From the NCBI RefSeq assembly GCF_019933155.2, contig NZ_CP082944.1, positions 4,989,953 to 5,053,952 on the forward strand: a DNA stretch of 64,000 bases, in the 5' to 3' direction. The stretch comes from Metabacillus dongyingensis. GTDB lineage: Bacteria > Bacillota > Bacilli > Bacillales > Bacillaceae. Shown piece after piece: positions 8,634 to 17,133 of this stretch. Both the position numbers and the translations under genes were made by a program. Each line of letters opens with the position of its first letter. Position 1 is the first letter of the stretch. The notes under the pieces were generated by a model. The model searched no databases and was not told the origin of the DNA. It was given only the letters and a program-made list of their open reading frames with translations.

Positions 8634-8849
8634 TCAATTTTTTCCTTTTTCAAAACCTAAATTAAACAAGTTAATAGTCATTAACGCATTTTCTCTCATC
8701 GAATATCTATTAAATAAATACGTTACCTCTTTGGGATTCTGTTTTATAAAATTATAAACCGTTTCAATACCTTCTATTAATTCTTTCTCTGTCAAATCCT
8801 CATCGTAACTAAGTTCACACCATAGCTTTCGACTTTCAATAATAAACAT
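8634..8849 (-). CDS. Small hypothetical protein (71 aa)
   Basis: The frame starts MFIIESRKLWCELSYDEDLTEKELIEG and ends NLGFEKGKN. The ATG at 8849 lies 10 bases from GGAGAG and is preferred to the GTG at 8858. The protein is acidic and helical with no known motif. It has the same general plan as the 67-aa protein just upstream (a short beta-like N-terminus, then 'E-E/L-I..ID/E.V...I..N...V/I.....'), so the two may be distant relatives. Position next to the recombinases suggests an element-borne accessory gene, perhaps antirestriction, toxin-antitoxin or regulatory; none of these can be shown. Confidence 0.5.
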   Translation of the reverse strand: MFIIESRKLWCELSYDEDLTEKELIEGIETVYNFIKQNPKEVTYLFNRYSMRENALMTINLFNLGFEKGKN

Positions 8850-8871
8850 TAATGCCACTCTCCTATAAATA

Positions 8872-9075
8872 TTATCTTTTATAAATTGTTAGTGTATGAC
8901 TATCTTTGAATTGATTTTCTAGATAATTCTCTAAATAGTGTTTTATATCCTCAGTGTTTTTCTGTATTAAAGCACAGACCTCATCAATCTCTTTTTTAAA
9001 TTCTTCTTTTGAAACATGATCTACATTGATACCTCTAATATCTACACAAACATGAAGACCGACTACTGTAATCAT
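8872..9075 (-). CDS. Small hypothetical protein (67 aa)
   Basis: The product begins MITVVGLHVCVDIRGINVDHVSKEEF and ends SHTLTIYKR. The ATG at 9075 is preceded by GGGAGGAGGTGAAATTA, a very strong ribosome-binding site, which makes it a better start than the upstream 9111 codon. It ends 22 bases before the next small gene, so the pair is probably co-transcribed. No domain is recognised. The strong start signal argues for a real, well-translated protein. Confidence 0.55.
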   Translation of the reverse strand: MITVVGLHVCVDIRGINVDHVSKEEFKKEIDEVCALIQKNTEDIKHYLENYLENQFKDSHTLTIYKR

Positions 9076-9150
9076 TAATTTCACCTCCTCCCTTTTGGCT
9101 ACATACAACATATAAGAAAATAAACGAATTTTTTAAGTAACCATAAAAAA

Positions 9151-9176
9151 AGACAAGCTCTTTTTGAACTTGTCTT
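9151..9176. terminator. Hairpin near the right end of the mobility module
   Basis: AGACAAG and CTTGTCT form the stem around CTCTTTTTGAA; an A run precedes on the left. It lies between the small genes and att-like site B. Confidence 0.5.
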
Positions 9177-9240
9177 CATAAATTATTAACTAAAAATAAA
9201 AACTTAACTGTTTAAGTATATTTATGTAAATTCTATTTTC

Positions 9241-9271
9241 TTGTTTACCATCACTTGTGATATGGTTCTCC
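9241..9271 (-). repeat. att-like site B
   Basis: Read on -, GGAGAACCATATCACAAGTG then ATGGTAAACAA; it matches sites C-E in the core and for about 20 bases beyond it. One change (CCATATC for CCGTATC) distinguishes it. Confidence 0.7.
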
Positions 9272-9411
9272 ATGACTATGCTATCATTAACTCAATGGGA
9301 TAAACCATCATTCTCCAGAGATGCTGTCGCTTGGCTTTACAGAATTCACCTGTATCATCACTTTCACCCTATCTGAATAGTTCATATTTAAATAATAAAA
9401 GATATTATTTA

Positions 9412-9446
9412 AAAAGCTCATGAAGGTTGTACCTTCATGAGCTTTT
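9412..9446 (-). terminator. Terminator of the Lamassu-like operon
   Basis: AAAAGCTCATGAAGGT and ACCTTCATGAGCTTTT form a perfect 16-pair stem with a 3-base loop, with A/T runs on both sides. It lies 78 bases after the last gene of the operon and could also work on the + strand. Confidence 0.85.
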
Positions 9447-9523
9447 GATTCTTAAGTCTTTAATATGTTTTTAAACCTTTGAAGGTTAAACCATCAAGAG
9501 CTATGAATTTATAATAAAATGAA

Positions 9524-12373
9524 TTAATTGGTAATTCTCTCGATAATTGGCCCTTCAATTCCATAACTACTAAACTTATATTCCACAAAAGAACGGTTTC
9601 TCATTTTAATCGATAGTAACTTTGCAAAGTTATCATCATGAGTAGATAGAATAATCTTCTTATGCTTACTTTTCGAATCAAGGATAGCTCTTAATACATC
9701 AATAAAAGCTAAAATATTTACATCGTCCATGCTCTGTATTGGGTCATCTAGAAAAAGCTGTTTAATATTACTGTATTCTTGTGATAGACCTAATCCTAGG
9801 AAGATACTTAAAGCTAGTATATTTAGTTGGGCAGAACTAAATATCTGGTCCAAGTTAACACTTGAATCGCTATTTTTAAAGTTAGTTCCGTTTTCTTCAC
9901 TTGTAATAACTAACTTATTATAGAAAGGATGGGGGTTTATTGATTCATATATCCAAGTAATTATTGGGTGATTACTTAACTGATTTTGTACAGCTTTCTT
10001 CTGTGCCTCAATAAGATTTTCATGTAACTTTTTTAATGCCTCTTCGTACTTTTCAATTTGTTCTAGAGAGCTATTAAGCTCTTTCTCTTCTAGCTTAAAT
10101 TCGTTATACTTTTGCAATTTAGATAAGTAATTATCATTTAGCTTGATTTCTATTACCTCTTCTAAATACTTTAATGACTCTTTATATAAATTTATCAGAC
10201 TTATTAACTGATCGATTTCACTTTGTAAGCTTTCTAAGTTGTCAGGATAATACCGCACCATCCCATCTCTTTGTTTTATAGATACTATTTTTTGTTCAAT
10301 TTCTTCTTTATTAGGAATAATGCTAAATCCCAATATGTCTTTATTATTTATATACCAAGTTTCTTTTTCTTCACTAATCTTATCTAATTGACTTATTAAA
10401 TTTTCCAGTTTAATTGTATCCGGGACTTGATCAGTTTTGAATACTGCTTTATAGCATTCTTCATATCTATTCTTATCCTCAACTATTATTGCTGTTTGCT
10501 TTTTAAACTTCTCCTCTTCTAATTCAAGTTCAGTATTTATTACCGTTAAGTATCCATTTACTAATTCGTAATTCTGCATATATTTATTTGATATATTTTG
10601 TAATTTTTCTCTTATAACCGTAATGAAATCCGTTTCGATTGATTCATTTATTTTTGTACGTAACAACATTGAGTTTGTAATACGTTGTGATAATTCCCTT
10701 AGTCCATCATTACCTGCCGATATTGAGCTGTTAATTATAGATAAAATATGACTTGCAGTTGAATCTTCGCTTGATTTAGTATCAAAGTTTGAATTTAAAC
10801 ATACGGGACATTCTGTAATGTCTTTACTGTTTTCTACTATGAAACCCCTTACGTGTTTTAACATTTCTAAGTTTTGTTCATTTACGGTAGATTTAGTACT
10901 ATATTCAGTTTCTAAAATGGCTAATTCTTTTTCTACTCCATCAAGTTGTTTAACTAAATCCTCATAATTTGTCCTCAATTTATAAATATCCACAACTTCT
11001 TCAGAGTTAATTTTATTTGGACTAACATTCTCCGGAAGAGTCTCAACTAAGAATTGGTCGAATTTAATGATTATTTCTTTTAAATATAAAAGTAATTCCC
11101 ATAAATTTTCCTTAATTCGTAGGTTTTCATCATCTATTGTCCCCCTATATTCAGAAAAGTCGATTAGGAAGGTCGAAAGTTGATTTATTCTTTCTGTATT
11201 GATTCCTCTTCTATTGTTTATACTTTCTAATTTTCCAATAAGTTCTTTCTCTTCTTTTAGTAAATACGTATAATCAGCATCTTTTAATAACTGGCTTTGT
11301 TCTATTTTTTTTTGAATATCTAAGCCTATTTTAAGTAACAAAAGTTTGTTTATTTCATCTTTTATAATACTTAATTCTGAATTGTTTTTTTGAAATTTAT
11401 CTATACTTTTAAGAACTATATCTTTATTATTTTCGGTCTCAATCATAAACTCTGCATAGTTTGTTAAGGTCACCGGTAATAATGAAAACAATTTGTCAAA
11501 AGACTCGACTTTAATCTCGTTTTCAGTAATATATTTATAAAAGTTCTCAATTCTATTATTAATTGTTGAAATATACTCTTCAATACTACCCAGGTTTTTT
11601 AATTTAAAAAAGCTGCTAATTCCTTCTAAGAACTCAGAAATCTCAACTATTTTATCACTTATTTCTCTTTTTTTATTTGAAAAACTTTTTCCTCTACGCA
11701 TTGAACTTGTTCTGCTATATAGAGAATCAATATCACTTAAATTTAACAACTTCATAAACATACTTCTTCGCTCATTTGGATCTGTAGACCTCAGAAAAAA
11801 ACTTAAATTTTCTTGAGTCAACATATTCGTATTTAAAAAAGTATTTGCATATTTAGCTTCTAATGTTCTAATTTCTTTTTTACTTTCAACTTCACTAACT
11901 TTAGATACTAAATCTTCAATATCCGGTATTAATAACTTAAAAATTGTTGCATTGGTAACATCTTCAATTTCATCATTCCCATTAAAAATCCTCAATTCAG
12001 AATCATAATTATCCCCATTACCGGCAAAGTGAGATGTACTATAACTTGTTCTACAGATTTTAATATTATTGTCGAAAATAATCTCAACTTCTATTTTTCT
12101 TTCCTGTTTATCTAGACTATTATGAAATTTAAGGTATTGGGCTCTTTTGAGGTCGTTTACATGATATGTCTCCTCGAACTTTTCTAATCGCCTAATTTTG
12201 TCAGTTAGACACCATTCAATTGCTTCAAAAAAAGATGTTTTTCCAAAACCATTGTATCCACTGAGTAAAACAAAATTGCTATCTAAATAATCAAAAACAT
12301 AAAAGCCTTCTTTATCATCAGCATTGATTCCATATCCACGAAAATTCTTTATTTTAACTGTTTTAATCAACAA
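9524..12373 (-). CDS. SMC/Rad50-like ATPase of a Lamassu (ABC-3C) system, LmuB-like
   Basis: The 949-aa product has a Rad50-type head split by long coiled coils. Walker A is GYNGFGKT (residues 39-46); a zinc-hook CPVC sits mid-coil (about residue 521); the signature-like FSSAQLNILALSIFLGLG is followed by Walker B LFLDDPIQSMDD (~870) and the H-loop STHDD. All ATPase residues appear intact. It is the last gene of three: the upstream gene stops 2 bases before it. In Lamassu/ABC-3C systems the SMC-like ATPase senses foreign DNA and releases a toxic effector. The start is a TTG (12373 or 12370) after AAGGTGAT, a coupled and probably low-efficiency start. Confidence 0.85.
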   Translation of the reverse strand: MLIKTVKIKNFRGYGINADDKEGFYVFDYLDSNFVLLSGYNGFGKTSFFEAIEWCLTDKIRRLEKFEETYHVNDLKRAQYLKFHNSLDKQERKIEVEIIFDNNIKICRTSYSTSHFAGNGDNYDSELRIFNGNDEIEDVTNATIFKLLIPDIEDLVSKVSEVESKKEIRTLEAKYANTFLNTNMLTQENLSFFLRSTDPNERRSMFMKLLNLSDIDSLYSRTSSMRRGKSFSNKKREISDKIVEISEFLEGISSFFKLKNLGSIEEYISTINNRIENFYKYITENEIKVESFDKLFSLLPVTLTNYAEFMIETENNKDIVLKSIDKFQKNNSELSIIKDEINKLLLLKIGLDIQKKIEQSQLLKDADYTYLLKEEKELIGKLESINNRRGINTERINQLSTFLIDFSEYRGTIDDENLRIKENLWELLLYLKEIIIKFDQFLVETLPENVSPNKINSEEVVDIYKLRTNYEDLVKQLDGVEKELAILETEYSTKSTVNEQNLEMLKHVRGFIVENSKDITECPVCLNSNFDTKSSEDSTASHILSIINSSISAGNDGLRELSQRITNSMLLRTKINESIETDFITVIREKLQNISNKYMQNYELVNGYLTVINTELELEEEKFKKQTAIIVEDKNRYEECYKAVFKTDQVPDTIKLENLISQLDKISEEKETWYINNKDILGFSIIPNKEEIEQKIVSIKQRDGMVRYYPDNLESLQSEIDQLISLINLYKESLKYLEEVIEIKLNDNYLSKLQKYNEFKLEEKELNSSLEQIEKYEEALKKLHENLIEAQKKAVQNQLSNHPIITWIYESINPHPFYNKLVITSEENGTNFKNSDSSVNLDQIFSSAQLNILALSIFLGLGLSQEYSNIKQLFLDDPIQSMDDVNILAFIDVLRAILDSKSKHKKIILSTHDDNFAKLLSIKMRNRSFVEYKFSSYGIEGPIIERITN

Positions 12374-12375
12374 TT

Positions 12376-12951
12376 TTAATCACCTTTTTCTAAAGCTTTA
12401 GCAATTTCATCAAGAAAATCAAAAATATCTACGCTTTCTATATGTTCTTTCTCATTAATATCTACGTCTTTAATTATTTCTGAAATCATTTCACTATTAA
12501 CTTTTTCAATTTTTTCTAAACACATGTCTAGCTCTGTATGTGGAAATATGGTCTTCCTAAATTCCTCAAGTAATTCTTCATATGATGTATATTCTATTAT
12601 AATTTTGCGGGCTACAAAGCGGTCCCTTTGAATATCAGAAACTTTAATAGGGTCAAAGGGACCCGTTTCAGTAATTTTGTGAAAGCCTACCAAATACATA
12701 TCCCACAAAAATCTGGAGATAGGTATTTTATTATCTACAACTTCTTTATCTCTATCTTGATCGAGAACTTCTGCAATTTTCTTACTATTTTGGGGGATAA
12801 AATTAGTAATAGTTGTGAGTTCTTCAATTGAAGTAACTTCAACACAAATTAAAATTTTATCTTTGTTTGCATTAGTTAGATAACCAGTAATATCATCATT
12901 TAGTTTTATTCTTCTGTAATTTATTTTTAAGGTATTAAAGAGTTCCTCCAT
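12376..12951 (-). CDS. Middle component of the Lamassu/ABC-3C operon, LmuC-like
   Basis: The 191-aa, acidic product has no catalytic motif. Its length, its place between a nuclease-like gene and an SMC-like ATPase, and its overlaps (17 bases with the gene upstream, 2-base gap to the gene downstream) match the small bridging subunit (LmuC, or 'ABC-3C middle component') of this system class. The assignment rests on context more than on sequence, since these subunits diverge quickly. Confidence 0.6.
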   Translation of the reverse strand: MEELFNTLKINYRRIKLNDDITGYLTNANKDKILICVEVTSIEELTTITNFIPQNSKKIAEVLDQDRDKEVVDNKIPISRFLWDMYLVGFHKITETGPFDPIKVSDIQRDRFVARKIIIEYTSYEELLEEFRKTIFPHTELDMCLEKIEKVNSEMISEIIKDVDINEKEHIESVDIFDFLDEIAKALEKGD

Positions 12952-14476
12952 GACATCCTCCTACTAAAAAGCGTTGGACAGACGCTTTAGTATCCTCTAC
13001 ACATTCACCAAATTCTAAGCATTCTGTACATCTGTATTCCATTGACATGAATAATTGTTGATACATTACATTATTAAAAACTTGAGCACTATCAATAATT
13101 AAATTATTTAAACTTTCTTTAGCAAACTTACAAGGTTTACTTTTAGTTGCAAAGACAACAGTTTCTTCGCCATCAACTTTACTTAAAAATTTATGTTGAG
13201 TATCTTTAATAAATTCCATAATTAGAAGATCCGCATATTGATTTAAGTCACTGTTGTCTGTTCCTTTAAGAGTAAACTGCTTTGAATTATTTAATGCAAT
13301 ATTATTGATTCCCCTTAAGTTATCAATATCTAGGTTTATTTTTATTTCTTCCCCGCTAAAATTTACAGCCACACTCATTTTCTTTAACATGTCCATAATT
13401 AGATGAGGAGACCGAGGATATGAACCTAGAACATACCGACTTGCAACTTCTTTCACTGATTGCTTTTCAATCTCATTACAAAATTTCTCTTTAAACTTAA
13501 TAAGAATATTTGAAAGATTGTCCAACTCTTCTTTATGGTTAGTTCTTTCTATTCTTAATCCAAAGCTTTCTATACTTTCATCAATTGCCTTTTTAAATTC
13601 GATAAAGTTTTCGTCTTCTAAATATTTTATTTTTAGATTCTTATGATTCGTGACTTCTTGTAAAGCATCCTTCACCGATATACCGTTATTTATAGAATCA
13701 GAGATGGTTTCAAAAAACCTTTCAATAAACCAATTCCTAATTCTTATACAATCTTCATCGCCCAGTGTTGAATCGTGCTTCTTAAGCTCAGTGTTTATAT
13801 CATTGTAGATTTCATTTATAGAATAAAGTTTTGTAACACTCTTCGTTCCAAAATCAAATATTATAGTGTCAATAAATTTGATAATGTCTTTGTCCGTTAA
13901 AATATCAGCAAAATCGGAATAATTTTCTTTCCCATTCTTAAGATCTTCTAGTAAGGCATTATAGTAAATAGAAAAAGATACATCTCCTTTTTTATTTGGA
14001 TGCACACTTGCCCTTTTCTTGTATTCATTAAAAGCATCACTATAAGGTTTTCTTTTGATTGAATCACTTAAAATACTCTCTTTAACAAAATTAATATAAT
14101 CATCATATTTGGTTATAGTTTTATTGTTCCAAAAATCAAAAAATTGTTTATCCGCGTTTGACACTGGTACATTGGTTCTATAAATATATTCGTTAGGGCT
14201 GCTTCCTTTTTTTAATTGATTTTGATAGTCATTATAGAAATTGTAAATTGTATGCTTAATAGACTTATGATTCCTAGTAAAATAAGTATCACTGTAAAAT
14301 TTCGCTTCTATACAAACGTCATTTTTCGTAAATACCTTTATATCTGAACCTTTTTCAATAGCGACATAATTACTTATATCTTCATGATTATTTATTAATA
14401 TAACTAACTCTTTACAAGCAAGTAATAATTGATAAAAGTAGCCTGCTAGACTAGCTGGAACATCTGTATTTCCCAT
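12935..14476 (-). CDS. Cap4/DUF4297-like nuclease effector, LmuA-like
   Basis: The 513-aa product begins with GYFYQLLLACKELV (residues 12-25), then VAIEKGSDIKVF (Glu41, Asp45) and VCIEAKF (Glu57-Ala-Lys59). This spacing is that of a PD-(D/E)xK nuclease of the DUF4297/Cap4 type used as effector in Lamassu. A long helical region follows, and the C-terminus holds a Cys cluster (YRCTECLEFGEC ... GGCHGG) that could bind zinc. It is the first gene of the operon, with a good ribosome-binding site (AAGGGAG). DNA degradation leading to abortive infection is the expected role by family; the exact fold call needs a profile search. Confidence 0.65.
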   Translation of the reverse strand: MGNTDVPASLAGYFYQLLLACKELVILINNHEDISNYVAIEKGSDIKVFTKNDVCIEAKFYSDTYFTRNHKSIKHTIYNFYNDYQNQLKKGSSPNEYIYRTNVPVSNADKQFFDFWNNKTITKYDDYINFVKESILSDSIKRKPYSDAFNEYKKRASVHPNKKGDVSFSIYYNALLEDLKNGKENYSDFADILTDKDIIKFIDTIIFDFGTKSVTKLYSINEIYNDINTELKKHDSTLGDEDCIRIRNWFIERFFETISDSINNGISVKDALQEVTNHKNLKIKYLEDENFIEFKKAIDESIESFGLRIERTNHKEELDNLSNILIKFKEKFCNEIEKQSVKEVASRYVLGSYPRSPHLIMDMLKKMSVAVNFSGEEIKINLDIDNLRGINNIALNNSKQFTLKGTDNSDLNQYADLLIMEFIKDTQHKFLSKVDGEETVVFATKSKPCKFAKESLNNLIIDSAQVFNNVMYQQLFMSMEYRCTECLEFGECVEDTKASVQRFLVGGCHGGTL

Positions 14477-15000
14477 TTTAAAACTCCCTTATTTTGATTT
14501 ATGTAAAACCCCTAGCTATTTTTAAGCAAATATTCACCATATATCCTGCTTCTTATATAAAGCCAAATACCCATATACCTCTGATTATATCTAAAATCGA
14601 ATCTACAATCTTTGACAAAATAGGTCATATTATTCCATTTTACCATTAATAAAATTTTTATTTGATAATTTACCCAAAACATTTTTAACAAAAATAAAAT
14701 ATAAAATCCTAATAGAATCGATGAACTTAAACAATTTGTTATGTTTGTTAACTTTTTATTAAAAGCAGTTAGTCATTTACAATTGCTTTTTGGACCTCAA
14801 TAACAAATATCAAGTTTCTATCTTAGCATTCTATAAATCATTACCTGCTTATAAATTGTTATTTTAGCTAGGAACGATTCCTTATAATTAAATCTAAAAA
14901 AAAAGAGGAAGAACATTTGTCCTTTCTCTTTTGGAATATATTTAATTTGAATGTTTTTTAATTCCCTCTATTTTTTCTATCTGAATTGTAAATTCTAATT
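14477..15000. other. 524-base AT-rich gap upstream of the Lamassu-like operon
   Basis: No gene is seen. The operon promoter must lie here; a TATAAT at about 14590 on - lacks a well-spaced -35. A hairpin at 14902-14932 (AAAGAGGA...TCCTTTCTCTTT type) followed by a T run on - could stop transcripts coming from the cassette region on the right. Confidence 0.4.
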
Positions 15001-15030
15001 TCTTATTTACCATCATTTGTGATACGGTTC
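15001..15030 (-). repeat. att-like site C
   Basis: Read on -, CTGAACCGTATCACAAATGA then TGGTAAATAAGAAA. The core and the 3' flank match sites B, D and E. The stop of the neighbouring truncated gene falls at its edge. Confidence 0.7.
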
Positions 15031-15175
15031 AGCGTATCTCTGTTACTGCGGTTTTATATTGATAATATAAATGAGTCATTGGAACCGTCCCCTTGACTCC
15101 ATATAATCCCTGCTCATATAACGTAGGGTATCCACAACAAGGATATTTTAATCTTTCTTTATATTTGCTAATCAT
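15029..15175 (-). CDS. Truncated CPCC-type cysteine-rich protein at the module junction
   Basis: From the ATG at 15175 the product reads ISKYKERLKYPCCGYPTLYEQG, resembling the start of Cys-rich CPCC domain proteins (CPCCGYxTL), although the first Cys is Tyr here. The second half of the domain (the usual ICPVCxWEDD part) is missing; the frame instead runs into unrelated sequence and stops at att-like site C. It looks like a cassette gene cut by a recombination event at the site. An ATG-like codon further upstream (15244) lies inside the hairpin spacer and is unlikely to be the start. Confidence 0.45.
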   Translation of the reverse strand: MISKYKERLKYPCCGYPTLYEQGLYGVKGTVPMTHLYYQYKTAVTEIR

Positions 15176-15200
15176 ACTGTTCCACTTTACACTAATTTTG

Positions 15201-15347
15201 TTTAACGTTTCCGTGTTTACGACGTCCCCGAGCCGGACCCCCAAAGATAGACCGTTTTGACGGAACTTCGTTCCCGGTGAAGGGATGTGGTACGCTGTTC
15301 TCTCCCTTGAAACATGCTCCCCGCACCCTGCGTAACTCAGTGTTAGG
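15201..15347 (-). repeat. attC-like spacer 4
   Basis: Read on -, it opens with CACCTAACACTGAG and closes with GGAAACGTTAAAC, fitting RYYYAAC and GTTRRRY ends of integron attC sites. Partial pairing exists between GAGTTACG and CGTAAACAC near the ends. It is more GC-rich than its surroundings and lies exactly between two same-strand genes. Confidence 0.45.
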
Positions 15348-15376
15348 TGAAATAGAAGACGTAAGTCAAAGTGCAG

Positions 15377-16435
15377 CTAAGAATTCTGGAACCTTTTAAA
15401 ACCCTCTTTATTACTAAAAAACTCAAAAAGAATCTCACTTAACGCACTCTTTAAGCTTAAGCAGATAGAATTAATGGTCCATGATTCAACACTATATTCA
15501 AATTCATCATACAAAAAATCCTTCATGAAATTCGCTCTGTATTCTTCCAACAATTTCTGAAACGCCTCAAAGTCGCCATGTGCAATTTTATTTCTCAATT
15601 TTCTAGCAATTTGACAAAATAACTCTCTATCCTCATAGTCGTTAAGTTCATTCCGTAAAAATCTAGGTAGCTTTCTTTCTAATTCTCCATGTGTTCTCCC
15701 GTTACTATTCGGGTTTATTATTAACATTTCGATTAATGACATGATCTTAAATAAATAATATGCATTATAATCTTCAGATTCATTTATAGAATTAACTATG
15801 TAATCAAAAATCCAAAAATCTCTGTCACTTTCAAGAAAATTATCAATCAGCTTTCCTACATACTTCATTGATTTAATTGCTTTTTCATAATAAGCAATTA
15901 AATAATTTTCCCTATTTATCATACTAGATGCAAAGTTCAAAATCAGTGGTTTCGATCTGAGATCATCAGGGTTATATGTCATGAAAGGAATATTAGTATC
16001 ACAATGAGTTCTAGCACTCCTTGATGTAGTTAGAATATGGCAAAATCTAATAAATTTTAACGGATACTGAACTTCACATGTTGGGCTATCTAAATGAGAG
16101 TTTTTTAATTGTAGCAGGGACTTATCAAAGTCTAATACTTCTAATTGCACTAAATTACTAGCAATTACTTGTAAATAGTAATCAACATCCCCATCAAGTA
16201 CATCAGTCCAATTTGCATTGCTAACTATCTTCTCAGGTTCATACTGGGAAACTTTAAAATCACCAAAATTGTACTTCTTACTTGTTTCAAGAAAATGCTC
16301 TCTTAAAAGCATCTCTTCTTTCAAGTCATCAACGATTCCAGTCAACCATTCATCATAAAGATTTGATATTCCAACACCTAATTTTTCGCTTAATATTATG
16401 GGTTCAATTTTCCCATATAAGTTGATTAAAATCAC
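15377..16435 (-). CDS. HEPN-domain (Apea-like) protein
   Basis: The 352-aa product is mostly alpha-helical and carries RKLRNKIAHGDF near residue 282: an R-N-x-x-x-H motif typical of HEPN ribonucleases, preceded by GRTHGELERKLPRFL. The C-terminal third therefore resembles Apea-like HEPN domains; the N-terminal part (residues 1-200) is unrecognised and may sense or bind a partner. HEPN proteins in defence islands often act as RNases that stop growth on infection. The start is a GTG that overlaps the GTTAGAG end of a hairpin spacer, leaving no room for a promoter or a normal leader, so the gene seems to depend on read-through from the right. Confidence 0.65.
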   Translation of the reverse strand: MILINLYGKIEPIILSEKLGVGISNLYDEWLTGIVDDLKEEMLLREHFLETSKKYNFGDFKVSQYEPEKIVSNANWTDVLDGDVDYYLQVIASNLVQLEVLDFDKSLLQLKNSHLDSPTCEVQYPLKFIRFCHILTTSRSARTHCDTNIPFMTYNPDDLRSKPLILNFASSMINRENYLIAYYEKAIKSMKYVGKLIDNFLESDRDFWIFDYIVNSINESEDYNAYYLFKIMSLIEMLIINPNSNGRTHGELERKLPRFLRNELNDYEDRELFCQIARKLRNKIAHGDFEAFQKLLEEYRANFMKDFLYDEFEYSVESWTINSICLSLKSALSEILFEFFSNKEGFKRFQNS

Positions 16436-16573
16436 TCTAACACCTCACTACCCAGTTTTAGGCGAAGTCCGCCGGCTCAGCTCTAGGGACTTGCACTATA
16501 CGAAAACCACTCCGGCTACTGCTTTTCCAAAACAGCAAAACTATTTCCACCAGGCATTCTGGGGTTATTTCCC
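16435..16573 (-). repeat. attC-like spacer 3
   Basis: On + it begins CTCTAACACCTCACTACCCAG and ends CATTCTGGGGTTATTTCCC, so CCCAG and CTGGG arms lie just inside TAAC and GTTA ends. It is GC-richer than the genes and separates two same-strand frames. Pairing is weaker than in spacers 1 and 2. Confidence 0.4.
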
Positions 16574-16589
16574 ATTAACCAAATCGCCA

Positions 16590-16691
16590 TCACCATAATC
16601 CTGTAGTAATATGTCCAACATTCAAAATTTCCCGAATTCTATAATTAATTCTTTCAAAATCTGAACTATATTGTTCAAGAAGTTTTCCCAT
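16590..16691 (-). CDS. Very small open frame (33 aa) in the cassette region
   Basis: The frame MGKLLEQYSSDFERINYRIR...TTGLW looks protein-like in composition but has a weak ribosome-binding site. It ends 16 bases before spacer 3. It may be a short cassette gene or the end of a decayed one. Confidence 0.3.
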   Translation of the reverse strand: MGKLLEQYSSDFERINYRIREILNVGHITTGLW

Positions 16692-16751
16692 ACCACTTAA
16701 TAATCAACTTCAATATTTGGGCCTTCCCTCTAAGCAGGAACAAAGTCTTCT

Positions 16752-16985
16752 TCACATGCCCATCATCGTCTTCGGGTCATATACCTTAGCACCGATCAGT
16801 TCAACTCCATAAGGTGAAAACAAACTAAAATTTAATGCTTTTATTTCTTTTGGTAAAACTTCAACCCGACTAATTAAAATAATCCTTTTCTTAATACTCT
16901 CTTTTAAGTTTAAATATTCTTCATTGGTTAACTGCTTATGCTTCTTCCTGTATAAGCAATAATTAACTTTTATGTATCTTGGCAA
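16752..16985 (-). CDS. Small hypothetical protein (77 aa) in the cassette region
   Basis: The product begins PRYIKVNYCLYRKKHKQLTNEEYLNLKESIKKR and ends SPYGVELIGAKVYDPKTMMGM. It has a basic N-terminus and a beta-rich C-terminus and no recognised motif. The start at 16985 is a TTG with a poor ribosome-binding site. The gene lies between spacers 2 and 3 in the same orientation as its neighbours, which supports it as a cassette gene, though the exact start is uncertain. Confidence 0.4.
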   Translation of the reverse strand: MPRYIKVNYCLYRKKHKQLTNEEYLNLKESIKKRIILISRVEVLPKEIKALNFSLFSPYGVELIGAKVYDPKTMMGM

Positions 16986-17040
16986 ACCACGGCAACCCCA
17001 GAGACTAACTTGTAATTAGCACTTACTTCGAGAGGATTTT

Positions 17041-17118
17041 GCCTAACGTTCCACATGTTGACGACGTGGATATCCCTCCGATACCCTATCAATGTTGTCA
17101 ACATGCTTTTAGCGGAAG
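17041..17118 (-). repeat. attC-like spacer 2 (hairpin)
   Basis: On + it starts GCCTAACGTTCCACATGTTGACGAC and ends GTTGTCAACATGCTTTTAGCGG. The CATGTTGAC[G/A]AC arms are complementary over 12 bases and enclose about 30 bases. The GTTAGGC end (on -) fits GTTRRRY exactly, and extra bases on one arm give the asymmetry typical of attC. Confidence 0.6.
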
Positions 17119-17133
17119 TAAAATCGGAAGCTA

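Noticed and set aside
9251..9262. Operator palindrome TCACTTGTGATA
   Set aside because: The partial symmetry is a by-product of the rlmH 3' end codons (CAC AAG TGA), and every copy lies at a module border rather than at a promoter.
16398..16598. A + strand 66-aa frame over attC-like spacer 3
   Set aside because: It crosses the 5' end of the HEPN gene and the spacer, has no ribosome-binding site and no protein-like composition.
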